Source: Candidatus Atribacteria bacterium 1244-E10-H5-B2 (GTDB lineage: Bacteria; Atribacterota; JS1; SB-45; 34-128). Taken from it: DNA of 5,850 bases. The notes under the pieces are model-generated. The model was not told where the DNA came from. It did no database searches and saw nothing but the letters and a program-made list of their open reading frames with translations. Position numbers and translations under genes: made by a program. Positions 5,128 through 5,850 of this stretch are shown here, one piece after another. Each line of letters opens with the position of its first letter. Position 1 is the first letter of the stretch. The stretch spans positions 1 through 5,850 of the forward strand of contig NMQN01000077.1 in NCBI GenBank assembly GCA_003575245.1, given 5' to 3'.

Positions 5128-5155
5128 GTTATATTTTAGTTAGAATATAACTAAA
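5128..5155. promoter_or_regulatory. Two overlapping perfect inverted repeats upstream of the recombinase promoter
   Basis: GTTATATT (5128-5135) and AATATAAC (5144-5151) are perfect inverted arms around the 8-base spacer TTAGTTAG. Overlapping this, TTTAGTTA (5135-5142) and TAACTAAA (5148-5155) are inverted arms around GAATA. Alternatives are an operator for the promoter at 5092-5120, or a recombination core site for the neighbouring tyrosine recombinase, whose sites typically have inverted arms of about 9-13 bases around a 6-8-base crossover region. Confidence 0.5.
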
Positions 5156-5330
5156 TACCTAAAACATAAAATCTAAAAATCCTTATTTTATAACAATTCC
5201 GGGATAAATATTTCTCTATATATTATTTGTGTTTTGTTATTATCCTTTAAAAAAGTTAGATTTAAGGCCTTCAAGCGATCATTTTTAGCCTTTCCCGAGT
5301 GGACTCCAAAATTTGAAAAGCCTCTTATAC

Positions 5331-5546
5331 CTAATATTTTAGCTTTTTTATGCTTTTTTCAACTCTTTTTATTTTCATTTTGTTACTATTCAATAAATCC
5401 CTTCTATCCCGATTCATGCTCTTACATTTAGCACCAACAATTATACAAAAATCTCTCTCACTAATCTTATCCTCTTTTACTGAATTAACTAAAACCTGAT
5501 AGAAATTATCGAATCTTTTTAAAAAATTTAATCGTTCCGGTAACAT
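5331..5546 (-). CDS. Small basic hypothetical protein, 71 aa
   Basis: The function is unknown. It starts MLPERLNFLKRFDNFYQVLV and is helical by composition. The middle section is SERDFCIIVGAKCKSMNRD (29-47), with two cysteines eleven residues apart, and the tail is very basic (KMKIKRVEKSIKKLK). There is no membrane segment or zinc knuckle. The ATG is preceded by AGAGGCGG at about nine bases. The leader (5556-5573) repeats the sequence ahead of the recombinase gene (5068-5084). A weak possible promoter is -10 TATTGT (5584-5589) with a poor -35 (5607-5612). It lies between the palindrome cluster and the recombinase promoter, so a regulatory or recombination-accessory role is conceivable, but no winged-helix or excisionase motif can be pointed to. 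Confidence 0.65.
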   Translation of the reverse strand: MLPERLNFLKRFDNFYQVLVNSVKEDKISERDFCIIVGAKCKSMNRDRRDLLNSNKMKIKRVEKSIKKLKY

Positions 5547-5758
5547 TTAAGACCGCCTCTTTTTTAAATTTTACTTGACTAAAACAATAAGCGTATGTTC
5601 GCCCCTCTGAAATTTCCTCGTTTTATTTTTCTATCTCTCTAATCACTTTCTACCTTCAGAATTGACCTGCTTTCTAATACTCTTAATTAAACACTTCTAA
5701 AAACCTAAGAGATACCTACTCCCTTAACTACCTATCTCTCTATCATAAGATAGATATA
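5547..5758. other. Gene-free leader with small inverted repeats
   Basis: No gene is seen between the 71-aa start and the palindrome cluster. TCTATC (5739-5744) and GATAGA (5749-5754) form a perfect hairpin around ATAA directly beside the first 19-bp palindrome. GAGATA (5710-5715) and TATCTC (5733-5738) form another, looser pair. The strand is pyrimidine-rich. The only promoter candidate is the weak one described for the 71-aa gene. Confidence 0.45.
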
Positions 5759-5850
5759 AGGTTGCATATTCCAACCTACCCCAGGTTGCATATTCCAACC
5801 TGTGCTTTTTTTTAAGGAATATTAGGTAATAATAAGGTTGCATATTCCAA
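5759..5850. repeat. Cluster of 19-bp imperfect palindromes at the right edge
   Basis: The unit AGGTTGCATATTCCAACCT occurs perfectly at 5759-5777 and 5783-5801. Its first 16 bases recur at 5835-5850, where the window ends. Each unit has inverted arms AGGTTG/CAACCT around CATATTC. Start-to-start spacings are 24 and 52 bases, so units one and two lie about two helical turns apart and the third about five. A partial inverse match, GGAATAT, lies at 5816-5822 within the second spacer. Candidates are origin iterons, multiple operators, or arm sites for the recombinase. The cluster continues beyond the window. Confidence 0.8.

Noticed and set aside
4291..5281. CAAGCGATC at 4291 and 5272 as attachment repeats flanking the recombinase
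   Set aside because: Nine shared bases is too short to call an att repeat, and AAGCGAT occurs elsewhere in the window, including within terL.
5264..5330. tRNA-like stretch with ACTCCAAAA resembling a tRNA-Trp anticodon loop
   Set aside because: The flanking bases do not form an anticodon stem, and there is no T-loop GGTTCRANTCC or acceptor stem nearby.
5234..5431. Plus-strand 65-codon frame starting with TTG
   Set aside because: It has no ribosome binding site and its second half is antisense to the 71-aa gene. The first part, with PEWTPKFEKP, looks briefly protein-like but is too short to support.
5759..5850. Start of a CRISPR array
   Set aside because: The units are 19 bp with unequal spacers of 5 and 33 bases, far from the regular 30-40-base spacing of CRISPR arrays, and no cas gene is present.

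Overview
This window is an AT-rich stretch (I estimate about one third G+C) from a tailed phage or prophage of a bacterium. The evidence is a complete terminase large subunit, a tyrosine recombinase, and a run of very small, tightly packed genes all read leftwards on the minus strand. Ribosome binding sites are strong and purine-rich (AAGGAGG, AAAGGAGAT, AAGGGGG). ATG dominates, with at least one well-placed TTG start. TAA, TAG and TGA all end genes, so the standard bacterial code fits. Two promoters have a perfect TTGACA -35 box. The host cannot be named; a Gram-positive or an uncultivated AT-rich bacterial lineage would fit.

Layout in the direction of transcription (right to left). At the right edge is a cluster of 19-bp imperfect palindromes (5759 to past the window end) in gene-free DNA, followed by a 71-aa gene of unknown function (5331-5546). 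A consensus promoter (TTGACA-N17-TATAGT) with overlapping inverted repeats just upstream then drives a catalytic-domain-only tyrosine recombinase (4382-5059). After a 330-base gap comes a compact set: a TPR-like protein, a four-cysteine zinc ribbon microprotein that overlaps the next gene by ATGA, and an unknown 87-aa protein.

Next is an 82-nt compound inverted repeat with exchangeable arms. It lies just ahead of a 45-aa single-pass membrane protein coupled to the terminase large subunit (1338-3029). A second promoter after the terminase serves a second four-cysteine zinc ribbon protein (1093-1260) and a basic 62-aa protein. A 356-base gap holds a pair of 42-nt direct repeats and two hairpins. 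The window ends with a very basic 86-aa protein bearing KKNP repeats and a partial gene at the left edge.

Only two gene functions are firm: DNA packaging (TerL) and site-specific recombination. No portal, small terminase, capsid or lysis gene is recognisable. The other small proteins look like phage accessory or regulatory proteins. The most unusual points are the minimal recombinase with candidate sites beside it, the right-edge palindrome cluster, the switch-like structure ahead of the membrane protein/TerL pair, the two zinc ribbon microproteins either side of TerL, and a marked excess of the tetranucleotide CCGG.
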